34,141 bases of DNA from Nitrospirota bacterium (GTDB lineage: Bacteria; Nitrospinota_A; UBA7883): contig JAJRZK010000047.1 in the NCBI GenBank assembly GCA_024275315.1, forward strand, positions 1 through 34,141, in the 5' to 3' direction. This document shows, piece after piece, positions 15,338 to 24,335 of this stretch. Under the pieces are notes generated by a model that saw nothing but the letters and a program-made list of their open reading frames with translations, was not told the origin of the DNA and did not search any database. Both the position numbers and the translations under genes were made by a program. Every line of letters begins with the position of its first letter. Position 1 is the stretch's first letter.

Positions 15338-15904
15338 ATGGCCTATTCGCTCATAAGAATTCGCATATTGCTGGCATTTGGCATTGTTCTTGGCGTGGCT
15401 GTCATATTTTGGAACATATATTCATCCAATACCGATAAAACCACTGATTTAACATCGGTTATATTGAGCCCTGAGTTGGGCATGAACATGGAGGGGGTAC
15501 ACCTGTTCGAGAAGAAGAACAACGATAACGTTCTGGAGATCAAAGCCGAGATGGCCTCCATATCGGCTGACGAATCGAGTACGGAGCTGACAAATTTCAC
15601 CCTGATATCCCACTCCCAGGATTCCGGTCCGGTCACAATCGTCGCCCGGAAAGGGGTTATAAACAACAAGACAGAGAACATGACGGTAACAGGCAATGTC
15701 CTCGTACGGGACTCCAAGGGCCGCGCCCTGATAACCGATACGCTTCACTGGAACAGTTTTGACGAGCAAATCAGCACCGATGACCAGGTCTGGATATTCG
15801 GGGACCGGTTTACGGTTCGCGGCCGGGGCATGTTGGCGGAGATGGAGACGGAGCGGGTCACAATCATGAATGACGTAACAGCCACATTCCGGGAGACCAA
15901 ATGA
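15338..15904 (+). CDS. lptC: LPS export system periplasmic protein LptC
   Basis: About 188 residues from the ATG at 15338; a TTG at 15332 would add two. An N-terminal anchor helix (IRILLAFGIVLGVAVIFW) precedes a periplasmic OstA/LptC-fold domain with repeated short strands, for example LTNFTLISHS, then NKTENMTVTGNVLVRDSKG and RALITDTLHWNSFDEQISTD. LptC links the LptB2FG ABC transporter to LptA and hands lipopolysaccharide across the periplasm. Order (lptC-lptA-lptB-rpoN) and length agree with the family. The stop overlaps the lptA start by four bases. The start is uncertain because a near-perfect sigma-54 promoter overlaps it and no good Shine-Dalgarno is seen. Confidence 0.88.
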   Translation: MAYSLIRIRILLAFGIVLGVAVIFWNIYSSNTDKTTDLTSVILSPELGMNMEGVHLFEKKNNDNVLEIKAEMASISADESSTELTNFTLISHSQDSGPVTIVARKGVINNKTENMTVTGNVLVRDSKGRALITDTLHWNSFDEQISTDDQVWIFGDRFTVRGRGMLAEMETERVTIMNDVTATFRETK

Positions 15905-16452
15905 GAGCAACGGTTATAGCGCTGGTTTTGGCCTTTGCGATTCCTGTGGCGGCGCTGGCGAAGGAGAAGTCTCTTTTTACGGAAGATGATTCCGACAAGA
16001 AAGCCCCCCTGAAAGTCACCTCCGACAAGATGGTCACCAACAACAAGGAGAACAAAATCGTCTTCACGGGGTCTGTGGTGGCCGTAAAGGGGAAGCTTAC
16101 CGTGGAATCGGACAAACTGACTGTGTGGACTGACGAGGACCAGACCGATTTTACAGAGATATTGGCCGAAGGGGCTGTGAAAATCGTCCGGGGAAATAAA
16201 ATCGCGACGGGCAAAGTGGCCCATTACTATTCCGCCGACAAGAAAATAGTGCTCACCGGCGATCCTGTTTTAAAAGACGGCAAGGATATCGCCACCGGCA
16301 ACCGGGTGATCTACTTTTTCGATCGGGAAGATATGGTGATAGTGGGAAGCAAGAAGAAACGATCGAGCGTAGTGCTGTTTCCAAAGAAAAAGGAAAAAAA
16401 GGGAAAAGAGCTTAAAAAACGTAAATCCTCCAGATCGGACAGCCAGCCATGA
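15901..16452 (+). CDS. lptA: LPS transport periplasmic protein LptA
   Basis: 183 residues with a signal peptide ([20 protein letters not shown], cleavage after about 20). An OstA-type beta-jellyroll follows: [20 protein letters not shown], then [40 protein letters not shown] and [20 protein letters not shown]. LptA forms the periplasmic bridge carrying lipopolysaccharide from LptC to LptD. The C-terminus has an unusually basic tail of about 30 residues ([18 protein letters not shown]), which may bind nucleic acid or acidic lipid, or simply be disordered. It overlaps lptC and lptB by four bases on each side. Confidence 0.93.
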   Translation: MRATVIALVLAFAIPVAALAKEKSLFTEDDSDKKAPLKVTSDKMVTNNKENKIVFTGSVVAVKGKLTVESDKLTVWTDEDQTDFTEILAEGAVKIVRGNKIATGKVAHYYSADKKIVLTGDPVLKDGKDIATGNRVIYFFDREDMVIVGSKKKRSSVVLFPKKKEKKGKELKKRKSSRSDSQP

Positions 16453-17177
16453 CGAGAACATTGCGAGCGTATAACCTGGTCAAATCGTACAAGGGGAGGC
16501 GTGTTGTGGATAATGTCTCGTTTAGCATGACCAACAAGGACATCGTCGGTCTGCTGGGCCCCAACGGCGCGGGCAAGACTACGACATTTTACATGACGGT
16601 AGGGCTCACCCGCAGTGATTCCGGCTCCGTGTTTCTCGACGATCAGGAAATAACACACATGCCGATGTACCAGAGAGCCCGTATCGGCATCGGTTATCTT
16701 CCCCAGGAGCCTTCCGTGTTACGGAAACTGACGGTGTTTCAAAACATAATCGCCATACTGGAGACCCTGCCCTACACCCGGCACGAGAGAGAAAAAAAAG
16801 CCAACGAGCTTCTGGACGAATTCGGTATACTGCATCTGTCCAAAAACATGGCCCTGTCGTTGTCGGGCGGGGAGAGGCGGAGGCTGGAGATCGCCCGCGC
16901 CTTATCGGCAGAACCTTCGTTTATCCTGCTGGACGAGCCGTTCGCCGGCATAGACCCTATCGCCGTTACGGAAATACAGAATATCGTTCTGCAACTGCGC
17001 GAACGGGAAATAGGCATCCTCGTCACCGACCATAACGTGCGCGATACCCTGGGTATCACGGACATGGCCTATATTCTTAGTGAGGGACAGATACTCGAAA
17101 AAGGAACTCCGGAGAAAATAGCCAACAGCGAGCAGGCCAGAAATATTTATTTGGGCAAGGATTTTTCGTTAAAATAG
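16449..17177 (+). CDS. lptB: LPS export ABC transporter ATP-binding protein LptB
   Basis: 242 residues, the usual length. Walker A is GPNGAGKTT (37-45), the Q-loop lies in [14 protein letters not shown], the signature is [17 protein letters not shown], Walker B is [12 protein letters not shown], and the switch histidine is in [10 protein letters not shown]. LptB energises extraction of lipopolysaccharide from the inner membrane with LptF and LptG, which are not in the window. It overlaps lptA by four bases and precedes rpoN by 33 bases, as in many Proteobacteria. Confidence 0.97.
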   Translation: MTRTLRAYNLVKSYKGRRVVDNVSFSMTNKDIVGLLGPNGAGKTTTFYMTVGLTRSDSGSVFLDDQEITHMPMYQRARIGIGYLPQEPSVLRKLTVFQNIIAILETLPYTRHEREKKANELLDEFGILHLSKNMALSLSGGERRRLEIARALSAEPSFILLDEPFAGIDPIAVTEIQNIVLQLREREIGILVTDHNVRDTLGITDMAYILSEGQILEKGTPEKIANSEQARNIYLGKDFSLK

Positions 17178-17210
17178 CATTAGAAAGTAACTGGTAGCCA
17201 GAGGGAAATC

Positions 17211-18674
17211 ATGGGAATGGAAATGAAGTTGCAGATGCGCATGTCGCAACGCCTGGTGATGACGCCAATGTTGCAACAGGCCATCAAACTGCTACCCATG
17301 ACCCGGCTCGAACTGATACAGGCCATCCGCTCTGAAATCGAGGAAAACCCGCTCCTGGAAGAGACGGAGCCCGATCTCGAAGAGCGTGCCGAGGAAACCG
17401 GGGCAGAGGAAAAAATCGAGGAAGAGCAACCGGTGAAAGAAGAGGTGTACGAAGAGCAAACCAAGCTCGAAACCCCCGAAAAAGACCAGCCGCCTGACGA
17501 TATCGACTGGGACGCGTATGTTCATACGGACCTGTACGAGGGAAGAAGCGGCGACGGGTACGTGGAGTTTCCAAGCCTGGAAAACACGCTACGGCAAAAA
17601 GAAAAACTCGAGGAACACCTCATGTGGCAGCTAAACTGCTCTGCTGTGACAGAAATGGAGCGGGAGCTGGGCGAGTATATCATCGGAAACATAAATATCG
17701 ACGGATACCTGACCGAAAGCATCGAATCACTGGCCGAAGCGGCGGGATCGACCGTGGAGGATATGGAAGATTCGCTGATACTCGTGCAAAGTTTCGACCC
17801 GCCGGGGGTGGCGGCGCGGGATTTGCGGGAGTGCCTGCACATACAGGTGTTGGCGGCGAACATGAGAGGAACGCTGGCGGAAACCCTGGTCAAGGGCCAC
17901 CTGGCGGAGCTTGACGAGCGCAATTTCAAGAAACTCGCCAAATCCCTGAACGTAACCATAGACGACATAATAGGCGCCGTCCGAACAATCAGGGAATTCG
18001 ATCCCAAACCGGGACTGGAGTACAATACCGAAGAGGCTGTATACATCACGCCTGACATCTATGTCGTCAAGGTGGACGGCGACTACCAGGTGCACCTGAA
18101 CGACGACGACGTTCCCAGGCTGAGGATCAACCCCTATTACCATTCGATACTGAAAAATAAAAACCAGGACCAGAAAAACACGCGCGATTACGTGGAGGGC
18201 AAGTTCCGCTCCGCCCTCTGGATGATAAAAAGCATAGAACAACGCCGCCAGACCATGCTCAAGGTCGGCAGGAGCCTGTGCCGGTTCCAGCGCGAATTCC
18301 TGGACAAAGGGCTCAACTACCTCAAACCACTGATCCTCAAAGACGTCGCGGACGATATCGGCATGCATGAATCGACCATAAGCAGGGTCACCACCAACAA
18401 ATATATGCACACACCCCAAGGCCTTTTTGAGCTAAAATTCTTCTTCCACTCTTCTGTCGGGTCGTACCTTGGCAACGAGATGTCATCGGTGCGGGTCAAG
18501 GAGATGATAAGAAAGATATGCAAGGAAGAAGACCAGGCCAAACCATACACAGACGACCAGATAGTAAAACTGCTTCAGGCGAAAAACGTGAAAATCGCGA
18601 GACGAACCGTCACAAAATACAGAAAGGAACTGAACATACTTTCCACATCAAAACGTAAAAAGCTTTTTTTGTAA
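17211..18674 (+). CDS. rpoN: RNA polymerase sigma-54 factor
   Basis: 487 residues with all three sigma-54 regions. Region I is the Gln/Leu-rich activator-interaction part (MRMSQRLVMTPMLQQAIKLL, then IEENPLLEE). A very acidic region II (about 45-95) follows. The core-binding and DNA-binding regions contain GLNYLKPLILKDVADDIGMH and the helix-turn-helix STISRVTTNKYMHTPQG. The RpoN box ARRTVTKYRKELNI lies at about 463-476. Sigma-54 recognises -24/-12 promoters and needs AAA+ activators, none of which is in this window. Sigma-54-like elements at 15321-15335 and 29596-29610 suggest it acts on its own operon and on the cytochrome locus. SD: AGAGGGAAATC just before the ATG. Confidence 0.97.
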   Translation: MGMEMKLQMRMSQRLVMTPMLQQAIKLLPMTRLELIQAIRSEIEENPLLEETEPDLEERAEETGAEEKIEEEQPVKEEVYEEQTKLETPEKDQPPDDIDWDAYVHTDLYEGRSGDGYVEFPSLENTLRQKEKLEEHLMWQLNCSAVTEMERELGEYIIGNINIDGYLTESIESLAEAAGSTVEDMEDSLILVQSFDPPGVAARDLRECLHIQVLAANMRGTLAETLVKGHLAELDERNFKKLAKSLNVTIDDIIGAVRTIREFDPKPGLEYNTEEAVYITPDIYVVKVDGDYQVHLNDDDVPRLRINPYYHSILKNKNQDQKNTRDYVEGKFRSALWMIKSIEQRRQTMLKVGRSLCRFQREFLDKGLNYLKPLILKDVADDIGMHESTISRVTTNKYMHTPQGLFELKFFFHSSVGSYLGNEMSSVRVKEMIRKICKEEDQAKPYTDDQIVKLLQAKNVKIARRTVTKYRKELNILSTSKRKKLFL

Positions 18675-18701
18675 CTCTTAGAACAACCCGGGAGCTGTAT
18701 C

Positions 18702-19034
18702 ATGCAAATTTCGATAACAGGCCAAAAAATAGAGATCACGCCTGCCTTGCGCGAATATACGGAAGAGAAGGTCGCAAAAGTCAGACGATACCTCAACACC
18801 ACCATCAACGCCCATGTGATCCTGAAAGTGGAAAAACTCGACCACATAGCCGAAGTTACCATCCACGCCAACGGTGTGGACCTGCACGGTGTCGAAAAGA
18901 CAGACAATCTCTACGCCGCCATTGACAGCGTAATGGACAAAATCGACCGCCAGGCCAAGAAGTTCAAGGGGAAGATACAGGCCAAACGCAAGGGCGGGAA
19001 AACGGCGATAGACGCTGTCAGGGACGTCAAGTAA
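18702..19034 (+). CDS. hpf: Ribosome hibernation-promoting factor, short form (HPF/YfiA)
   Basis: 110 residues starting MQISITGQKIEITPALREYT, with the beta-alpha-beta-beta-beta-alpha pattern of the HPF/RaiA family. The conserved segments are LREYTEEKVAKVRRYL and VTIHANGVDLHG, then DNLYAAIDSVMDKIDRQAKK near the end. It binds the 30S subunit and helps form inactive ribosomes under starvation. It lacks the extra C-terminal dimerisation domain of long HPF. The position directly after rpoN, 27 bases downstream, is conserved in many Gram-negatives. Confidence 0.95.
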   Translation: MQISITGQKIEITPALREYTEEKVAKVRRYLNTTINAHVILKVEKLDHIAEVTIHANGVDLHGVEKTDNLYAAIDSVMDKIDRQAKKFKGKIQAKRKGGKTAIDAVRDVK

Positions 19035-19066
19035 ACATAACCAACAGATCAGCGGGATAGCGGACA

Positions 19067-19528
19067 GTGAAAATAGCGGAATTTCTGAACAAGGAAAACT
19101 GTATCGCGTCCTTGCGATCGGAGGACAGGGAGGGAGCGCTCAGGGAGCTTGCGTCCGTGCTTGCCAACGGCAAGGGAGTGGATGCGGAGACGGTTTTCAA
19201 CGCTCTGATGGAGCGGGAAAAGCTGGGATCGACCGGGATTGGCAACCATATCGCCATACCCCACGCAAAAATCAGTGGTGTGGATTCACTGATAACGGCG
19301 TTCGGCAAATCTGAAAAGGGTATAGAATATTACGCGGTGGACGACAAGCCCGTCCGGTGGATTTTCGTGTTGCTCGCCTCTGAAAACTCCACCGGCACGC
19401 ACTTGAAAGCGCTGGCGAGAATATCGCGCCTGTTTAAAAGCGAACGGTTCAAGCAAGGAATTGAAACCGCAAAAACACCGGAAGACATTTACAATCTCGT
19501 CGAAGAGGAGGACAGCAACCTTGAGTGA
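19067..19528 (+). CDS. ptsN: PTS EIIA-Ntr protein PtsN
   Basis: 153 residues from a GTG start. It is a PTS_EIIA type-2 domain with the phosphorylated histidine H66 in GNHIAIPHAK. Other family parts are ALRELASVL, then REKLGSTGIG and PVRWIFVLLASEN. In the nitrogen PTS it is phosphorylated by HPr/NPr and modulates potassium transport, carbon-nitrogen balance and other targets, rather than sugar uptake. It sits directly downstream of rpoN-hpf, its conserved place. The next reading frame (EIIA-Man) continues in the same frame 36 bases after the stop. Confidence 0.93.
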   Translation: MKIAEFLNKENCIASLRSEDREGALRELASVLANGKGVDAETVFNALMEREKLGSTGIGNHIAIPHAKISGVDSLITAFGKSEKGIEYYAVDDKPVRWIFVLLASENSTGTHLKALARISRLFKSERFKQGIETAKTPEDIYNLVEEEDSNLE

Positions 19529-19564
19529 CACAACACCGGCGCTCCGGCCCCGGGGGACAAAACC

Positions 19565-20008
19565 TTGACCAGCCCGGAACAGGAGCAAGCGCCCGAAAAG
19601 AAAAAACCGGGGGTGCTCCTGATAGCTCACGGGAACCTGGCCAATGAGATGCTCAACACGGTGGAGTTTATCGCGGGGCCGATTCCGAACTTTCGCGCGC
19701 TGGCTCTTGACCATGAGCTGGAGGTGGACCGGGCGAGAAACATCGTGATGAACGCCATAGACGAAATAATGACAGACCATGGTGTCCTGGTGCTGACCGA
19801 CCTGTTCGGCGGCTCCCCCTCCAACATCGCGTTGTCAATGCTCGACGAGAAATTCATAGAAATCGTGGCGGGGGTAAACCTTCCCGTCCTGTTGCACGCT
19901 GTAACCCTGGACGACGATACGCCGCTGAAGGAAAAAGCGGAGAAACTGCGCGACTATGGCCGTGTCAACATCTTCGTGGCCTCTGAAGTTCTGTCGGGCG
20001 GAAAATGA
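19565..20008 (+). CDS. PTS EIIA component, mannose/fructose (ManX/AgaF) family
   Basis: 147 residues from a TTG codon, the only candidate start between the in-frame stop at 19526-19528 and the conserved core. The EIIA-Man fold begins GVLLIAHGNLANEML with phosphorylatable H22, and continues with VLVLTDLFGGSPSNIALSML and VAGVNLPVLLHAV, all family hallmarks. No membrane EIIC/EIID or EIIB component is encoded nearby, so this is a stand-alone regulatory EIIA as seen in several delta-type lineages. It would receive phosphate from the HPr encoded next. The first 15 residues are charged and not conserved. Confidence 0.87.
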   Translation: MTSPEQEQAPEKKKPGVLLIAHGNLANEMLNTVEFIAGPIPNFRALALDHELEVDRARNIVMNAIDEIMTDHGVLVLTDLFGGSPSNIALSMLDEKFIEIVAGVNLPVLLHAVTLDDDTPLKEKAEKLRDYGRVNIFVASEVLSGGK

Positions 20009-20038
20009 CACAGGCACGGATATGACCCGCGGCCGCGC

Positions 20039-20341
20039 TTGAGCCTCCAGGGACGTCGCAACAGGTTTGGAAGGTTGATCAGGGCAAACGTCATCTTGTC
20101 GAACAAATGGGGATTGCACGCCAAGACGGCGTTTATGCTGGCGAAAACCGCCATGCGGTTTGAATCGGATATTATTGTGCAAAAAAACGAAACCCGGGCG
20201 GATGGAAAACATATGGACCAGTTGCTGACTCTTTGCGTATCGGGCGGAGACACGCTCGACATCATCGCCGAAGGGCCGGACGAGGATGAGGCCCTAGGAG
20301 AGCTTAAACGCCTGGTGGAATCGGGATTTGGAGAAAAATGA
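20039..20341 (+). CDS. ptsH: HPr-family phosphocarrier protein
   Basis: Up to 100 residues from a TTG at 20039; the conserved domain begins at about residue 15, so a TTG at 20075 (87 residues) may be the true start and would place the catalytic histidine at position 15 as usual. The active site reads GLHAKTA rather than GLHARPA, so the normal Arg17 is Lys. The regulatory Ser46 segment (normally KSIMG) reads KHMDQ, so the HPr-kinase serine is absent. HPr carries phosphate from EI to EIIA proteins. No hprK is in the window, consistent with the missing serine. The stop overlaps the EI start by four bases. Confidence 0.88.
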   Translation: MSLQGRRNRFGRLIRANVILSNKWGLHAKTAFMLAKTAMRFESDIIVQKNETRADGKHMDQLLTLCVSGGDTLDIIAEGPDEDEALGELKRLVESGFGEK

Positions 20342-22143
20342 CGGGAAAAGAAACGAGACGCCTGAAACCCAACGAGCACAAGGGCATCCCCGCCTCTTCA
20401 GGCATTGTCATCGGCAAGGTGTACCTGATCGATCGTGACAATTTCTGCGTACTCAAACACGAGTTGCGCCCCGACGAAATCGACACCGAGATAGAAAAAT
20501 TCAAAGCCGCCCTGGACACATCGCTGATGGAGATGAGCGAGATCAAGGACCAGGCGTTGCGGGAATTTGACGACGAGCTTCCGTTCACGATTTTCGACGC
20601 GCACACCCAGATACTGCGCGACCCGTCCATGGCCAAAGAGGTGGAAAGAATAATCAGGGACAGCAGGTGCAACGCCGAATGGGCGCTCAACATTCTGCTC
20701 AAGGGGTATCACGCCAGGTTTTCAAATATCAAGGACAAATATTTCCGTGACCGGTTGCAGGACATCGACCAGGTGGTCACCAAGGTGTTGCGAAGCCTCG
20801 TCCAGGGGGAGGACGCCCCCTTTTCCAACCTCGATGAGCCTGTTGTGCTTGTGGCTCACGATCTCAGCCCGGCGGACACGCTGTCGCTAAACCAGGATAT
20901 GGTGATCGGAATCGCCACAGACGCCGGCGGAAAAACATCCCACGCGGGCATTCTGGCCTCTTCGATGGACATCCCGGCTGTTGTCGGACTCAAAGACGTT
21001 TCCAGAAAAGTGAGCACGGGCGACCCGGTGGTAGTGGATGGCAACGCCGGAATAGTGGTCACCATGCCGACCAATGAACAGTTCATGGAATACAACACCC
21101 GCCGGCAAAAATATGTATATTATGATCAGGCCCTGCACGCGCAAAAAGACCTCGAGGCGATCACGCTGGACGGCGAACGGGTCGCCATACGCGCCAATAT
21201 TGAATCATCCCACGACCTTGTGCACCTCGAAGAACATGGGGCGGAGGGGGTCGGGCTGTATCGGACCGAATACCTTTTTCTAAACTCCAGCAGCCTGCCG
21301 GACGAGCGGGCGCAGTATGAGGATTATAAAAAGGTGGCCGAAGCCGTCGGGAAAAACCACGCCGTCATCCGCACGTTCGACCTGGGGGGAGACAAGGTGG
21401 GGAAATATATGGACTACGCGGACCCGGAACCCAACCCCGCCCTGGGCCTGCGGGCCATCAGGTTCTGCCTGAGCCATCCCGATATTTTCAAAACACAGCT
21501 CCGAGCCATATTGAGGGCTTCGGCTCATGGGAACCTGAAAATCATGTATCCCCTGCTCACTTCACTCGAAGAGCTGATACGGGCCAACGAACTGCTGGCA
21601 GAGGCCAAGGAAGAGCTGAGGAAAAGCGGCGACCCGTTCGACGAGTCCATCCCGGTGGGAATAATGATAGAGACACCATCGTCGGTCATGATAGCCCCGG
21701 AACTGGCCAGGCACTGCTCCTTCTTTTCCATCGGAACAAACGATCTCATCCAGTACGCGATGGCCATAGACAGGGTCAACGAAAGAGTCGCCTATCTGTA
21801 TCAACCCCTGTCGCCTTCCATACTGCGGATGCTGGCGATGATCGTTCGCGCGGCGGACGAGGCGGAGGTGTCGTTGTCCATATGCGGCAAAATGGCGGGA
21901 GACCCAACCTATGTGATGCTGCTGATGGGGCTGGGCGGGGTTCGTGACCTGTCGATGGATGTGCACTCGATCCCCAGGATCAAGAAATTCATCCGGTCTA
22001 TCAAGCTCAAAGAGGCGCAAACCATCGCTTCTCACGCCATAAGCCTCGGATCCACGGAGCAGATCAAGGAATACGTGGTAAGCCAGGTCGGCAGATTCTT
22101 TGTAGACGGGGTAAGTTCCGACCTGGTGGAGAATGACGGCTGA
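20338..22143 (+). CDS. ptsI: PTS enzyme I (phosphoenolpyruvate-protein phosphotransferase)
   Basis: 601 residues. The N-terminal HPr-binding and swivel domains contain GIPASSGIVIGKVYL and the active-site histidine H202 in DAGGKTSHAGILA. The C-terminal PEP-binding TIM barrel has EGVGLYRTEYLF, then NPALGLRAIRFCL, MIETPSSVMIAPELA, FSIGTNDLIQYAMAIDRVN and the cysteine in LSICGKMAGDP. No GAF domain precedes it, so it is PtsI-type in structure rather than PtsP, though here it probably feeds the two EIIA proteins in the same operon. It overlaps HPr by four bases and murJ by 11. It is a cytoplasmic dimer. Confidence 0.96.
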   Translation: MTGKETRRLKPNEHKGIPASSGIVIGKVYLIDRDNFCVLKHELRPDEIDTEIEKFKAALDTSLMEMSEIKDQALREFDDELPFTIFDAHTQILRDPSMAKEVERIIRDSRCNAEWALNILLKGYHARFSNIKDKYFRDRLQDIDQVVTKVLRSLVQGEDAPFSNLDEPVVLVAHDLSPADTLSLNQDMVIGIATDAGGKTSHAGILASSMDIPAVVGLKDVSRKVSTGDPVVVDGNAGIVVTMPTNEQFMEYNTRRQKYVYYDQALHAQKDLEAITLDGERVAIRANIESSHDLVHLEEHGAEGVGLYRTEYLFLNSSSLPDERAQYEDYKKVAEAVGKNHAVIRTFDLGGDKVGKYMDYADPEPNPALGLRAIRFCLSHPDIFKTQLRAILRASAHGNLKIMYPLLTSLEELIRANELLAEAKEELRKSGDPFDESIPVGIMIETPSSVMIAPELARHCSFFSIGTNDLIQYAMAIDRVNERVAYLYQPLSPSILRMLAMIVRAADEAEVSLSICGKMAGDPTYVMLLMGLGGVRDLSMDVHSIPRIKKFIRSIKLKEAQTIASHAISLGSTEQIKEYVVSQVGRFFVDGVSSDLVENDG

Positions 22144-23710
22144 GCCGACCGGAAAAGAAAAACTGACCCGCGCCGCTGGGTCTGTCAGCCTGGCCACGCT
22201 GATCTCCAGGATTTTCGGGTTTGCCCGGGATGTGATCATCGCGGACCTCTTCGGCGCAAGGGCCGTGGCGGACGCCTTTTTTGTCGCGTTCAGAATTCCC
22301 AACCTGCTGCGCCGGTTCACCGCCGAAGGGGCTCTGACCGCGGCTTTCGTGCCTGTATACACCGACAAGCTGAAAAACGAAGGCAGACACGCCGCCTTCG
22401 CCCTGGCCTGCAACGTGCTGACTATCATGGCCCTGTTTTTAATTGTTGTAACCGTAGCGGGCATGGTGTTCGCCCCTTCGGTTGTGAGGGTAATCGCCCC
22501 CGGTTTCACCCGGGACGGGCAAACCTTTGAGCTGACGGCGCTGTTGACCCGGATGATGTTCCCCTACCTTTTTTTCATTTCCATCGCCGCGGTTCTGATG
22601 GCCATGCTCAACTCCATGGGAAAATTTTTCATACCCGCCATCGCGCCGGCGCTTCTGAACATAGCCATAATCACCTGCGCCCTCTCGCTCCACGACATGT
22701 TCGCCCGGCCCGCCATGGCCCTGGCCATCGGTGTGCTGGCGGGAGGGGTGTTGCAACTGTCGTTGCAGGTGTGGCCGCTGTACAAGATGGGTTGGCGCTA
22801 CCTGCCCCGGTTCGATTTCGGCGACGCGGCCACGCTTAGGGTTGGAGCGTTGATGATACCGGCGGCGTTCGGCATGGCGGTGGCGGAAATAAACGTTTTT
22901 GTAGATACGCTACTGGCGTCTACCCTGCCTGAGGGTTCCGTGTCATACCTCTACTACGGCAACAGGATTGTCCAGTTTCCCCTGGGGGTGTTTGGCGTGG
23001 CCGTGGGGATTGCGGCGCTTCCGTCAATGTCCGGGGAAGTCGCGGCCGGTGGGCCCGGCAAGCTGGCCGGGCTGGTTTCCCATGCGCTGAGGCTCACGCT
23101 TTTCATCTCCATCCCCTCCACCGTGGGGCTGATCGCACTGGCGGAGCCGATAAACAACGTGCTGTTCGAACGAGGCCAGTTCGACGAAACCGCCAGGATA
23201 GGCGCCACCTTCGCGCTGGTGATGTACGCCGTCGGTCTTGCCGCGTTCGCTGGTGTCAAAGTGGTCGTGTCGGCCTTCTACGCCCTCAAGGACACCGCGA
23301 CACCTACGAGGGTGGCGTCATACTGCATGGCGCTGAACATAGCGCTTAACCTTACGCTCATGGGTCCCATGAAACATGGTGGGCTGGCGCTGGCCACTTC
23401 GATCTCGTCGATGGTGAACATAGGGTTTTTGCTATGGCTTCTGCACAGGCGGATCGGATCGGTGGACGCTTCGGGAATCGCCCGGGCGGTATGGCCGATG
23501 CTCTGCGCTTCAGTGTTGATGGGTGTTGTCGTGTACGGTTACGCACATTTGTTTTTCTCATACCAGTCAGCCGCGTGGATCCGGGCGCTCCATCTGGGCG
23601 TTTCCATATCCATTGGCGCCGTATCCTATTTCACCGTTGCCTTGCTGATGGGTTCCGGGGAGGCGGGCTCGTTATGGATCAGGATCAAAACCGGAGTGGC
23701 GGGACGATGA
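22133..23710 (+). CDS. murJ: Lipid II flippase MurJ (MviN)
   Basis: 525 residues, about 14 membrane helices of the MOP superfamily. The start [20 protein letters not shown] and [20 protein letters not shown] are strongly conserved in Mur[22 protein letters not shown] and LFERGQFDE later in the protein are also hallmarks. It flips lipid II across the inner membrane for peptidoglycan synthesis and is normally essential. The ATG lies inside the end of ptsI (11-base overlap) and the stop overlaps the dtd start (ATGA), so the three genes are cotranslated. Confidence 0.96.
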   Translation: MTAEPTGKEKLTRAAGSVSLATLISRIFGFARDVIIADLFGARAVADAFFVAFRIPNLLRRFTAEGALTAAFVPVYTDKLKNEGRHAAFALACNVLTIMALFLIVVTVAGMVFAPSVVRVIAPGFTRDGQTFELTALLTRMMFPYLFFISIAAVLMAMLNSMGKFFIPAIAPALLNIAIITCALSLHDMFARPAMALAIGVLAGGVLQLSLQVWPLYKMGWRYLPRFDFGDAATLRVGALMIPAAFGMAVAEINVFVDTLLASTLPEGSVSYLYYGNRIVQFPLGVFGVAVGIAALPSMSGEVAAGGPGKLAGLVSHALRLTLFISIPSTVGLIALAEPINNVLFERGQFDETARIGATFALVMYAVGLAAFAGVKVVVSAFYALKDTATPTRVASYCMALNIALNLTLMGPMKHGGLALATSISSMVNIGFLLWLLHRRIGSVDASGIARAVWPMLCASVLMGVVVYGYAHLFFSYQSAAWIRALHLGVSISIGAVSYFTVALLMGSGEAGSLWIRIKTGVAGR

Positions 23711-24171
23711 TCGCCGTTATCCAGAGAACGCTGGAAGCGTCTGTCACAGTGGACGGGATCGCCGTGGGCTCGATCGGCCATGGATTGCTGATACTGCTGG
23801 GGGTCGCTAGGGGCGACGGCGCGGACGAGGTAAAATACCTGGCCGGAAAGGTCGCGCATCTTCGCATATTCGACAACGAATCGGGCAAGTTCGACCATTC
23901 CCTTCTTGATACGGGAGGCGAGGCGCTGGTGGTCAGCCAGTTTACACTTCTCGGTTCATGGCGCAAAGGCAGAAGACCGGGATACGAAAACGCCGCCCCG
24001 CCCGATGAAGCCGAGGCGCTGGTGCGGCTGTTTGTCGATGAGCTTGTATCCATCGGCGTGAAAAAAGTGGAAACAGGGAAATTCGGGGCGCATATGCGCG
24101 TGCGCCTGGTCAATGACGGCCCGGTCACTTTCACGATGAACACAAACCTCTGTAGCAGATGGGATCTGTAA
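23707..24171 (+). CDS. dtd: D-aminoacyl-tRNA deacylase
   Basis: 154 residues from the ATG that overlaps the murJ stop; a longer frame starting at 23434 runs inside murJ and is not real. [17 protein letters not shown] begins the protein. The two family motifs that build the active site across the dimer are present: SQFTL (77-81) and NDGPVTF (136-142, with the Gly-cis-Pro). Dtd removes D-amino acids and glycine wrongly attached to tRNAs. The protein normally ends just after the second motif. Here a tail ([10 protein letters not shown]) is encoded partly by the start of a degenerate tandem repeat, so its C-terminus may have been altered by repeat growth. Confidence 0.95.
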   Translation: MIAVIQRTLEASVTVDGIAVGSIGHGLLILLGVARGDGADEVKYLAGKVAHLRIFDNESGKFDHSLLDTGGEALVVSQFTLLGSWRKGRRPGYENAAPPDEAEALVRLFVDELVSIGVKKVETGKFGAHMRVRLVNDGPVTFTMNTNLCSRWDL

Positions 24172-24263
24172 CAGATGGGGATCTGCAGCAGGTAGGCCTG
24201 TAGCAGGTGAACGCCTATTGCAGGCGGGACCTGTTAAACGGGTTGGGCCTACAGGTAGGTTGG
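24149..24263. repeat. Degenerate 16-17-base tandem repeat spanning the end of dtd
   Basis: About seven imperfect units follow each other: TCTGTAGCAGATGGGA (24149), TCTGTAACAGATGGGGA (24165), TCTGCAGCAGGTAGG (24182), CCTGTAGCAGGTGAACG (24197), CCTATTGCAGGCGGGA (24214), CCTGTTAAACGGGTTGGG (24230) and CCTACAGGTAGGTTGG (24248). The first two units encode the last residues and stop of dtd. Units decay with distance. Confidence 0.6.
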
Positions 24264-24270
24264 ACGAGCC

Positions 24271-24293
24271 AGAGGCTTTCGAAAGGAAGCTCT
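24271..24293. other. Bulged hairpin between convergent dtd and the beta-barrel gene
   Basis: AGAGGCTTTC-GAAA-GGAAGCTCT can form a nine-pair stem with one bulged G and a GAAA loop. There is no T-run on either side, so it is at best a weak or factor-assisted transcription end for one or both converging operons. Confidence 0.3.
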
Positions 24294-24335
24294 ATCCACC
24301 CGTAAGACGCGTGTTGAGCCGGACCGGGCGGGCTA

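Noticed and set aside
20039-20341. HPr controlled by HPr kinase
   Set aside because: The Ser46 position holds His and no hprK is visible, so only the histidine phosphotransfer role is supported.
23434-23706. N-terminal extension of dtd by 91 residues
   Set aside because: The region is the end of murJ in another frame; the Dtd domain begins exactly at the ATG overlapping the murJ stop.
24271-24293. Rho-independent terminator for dtd or the barrel gene
   Set aside because: The hairpin is bulged and has no T-tract on either strand, so it was listed only as a hairpin.
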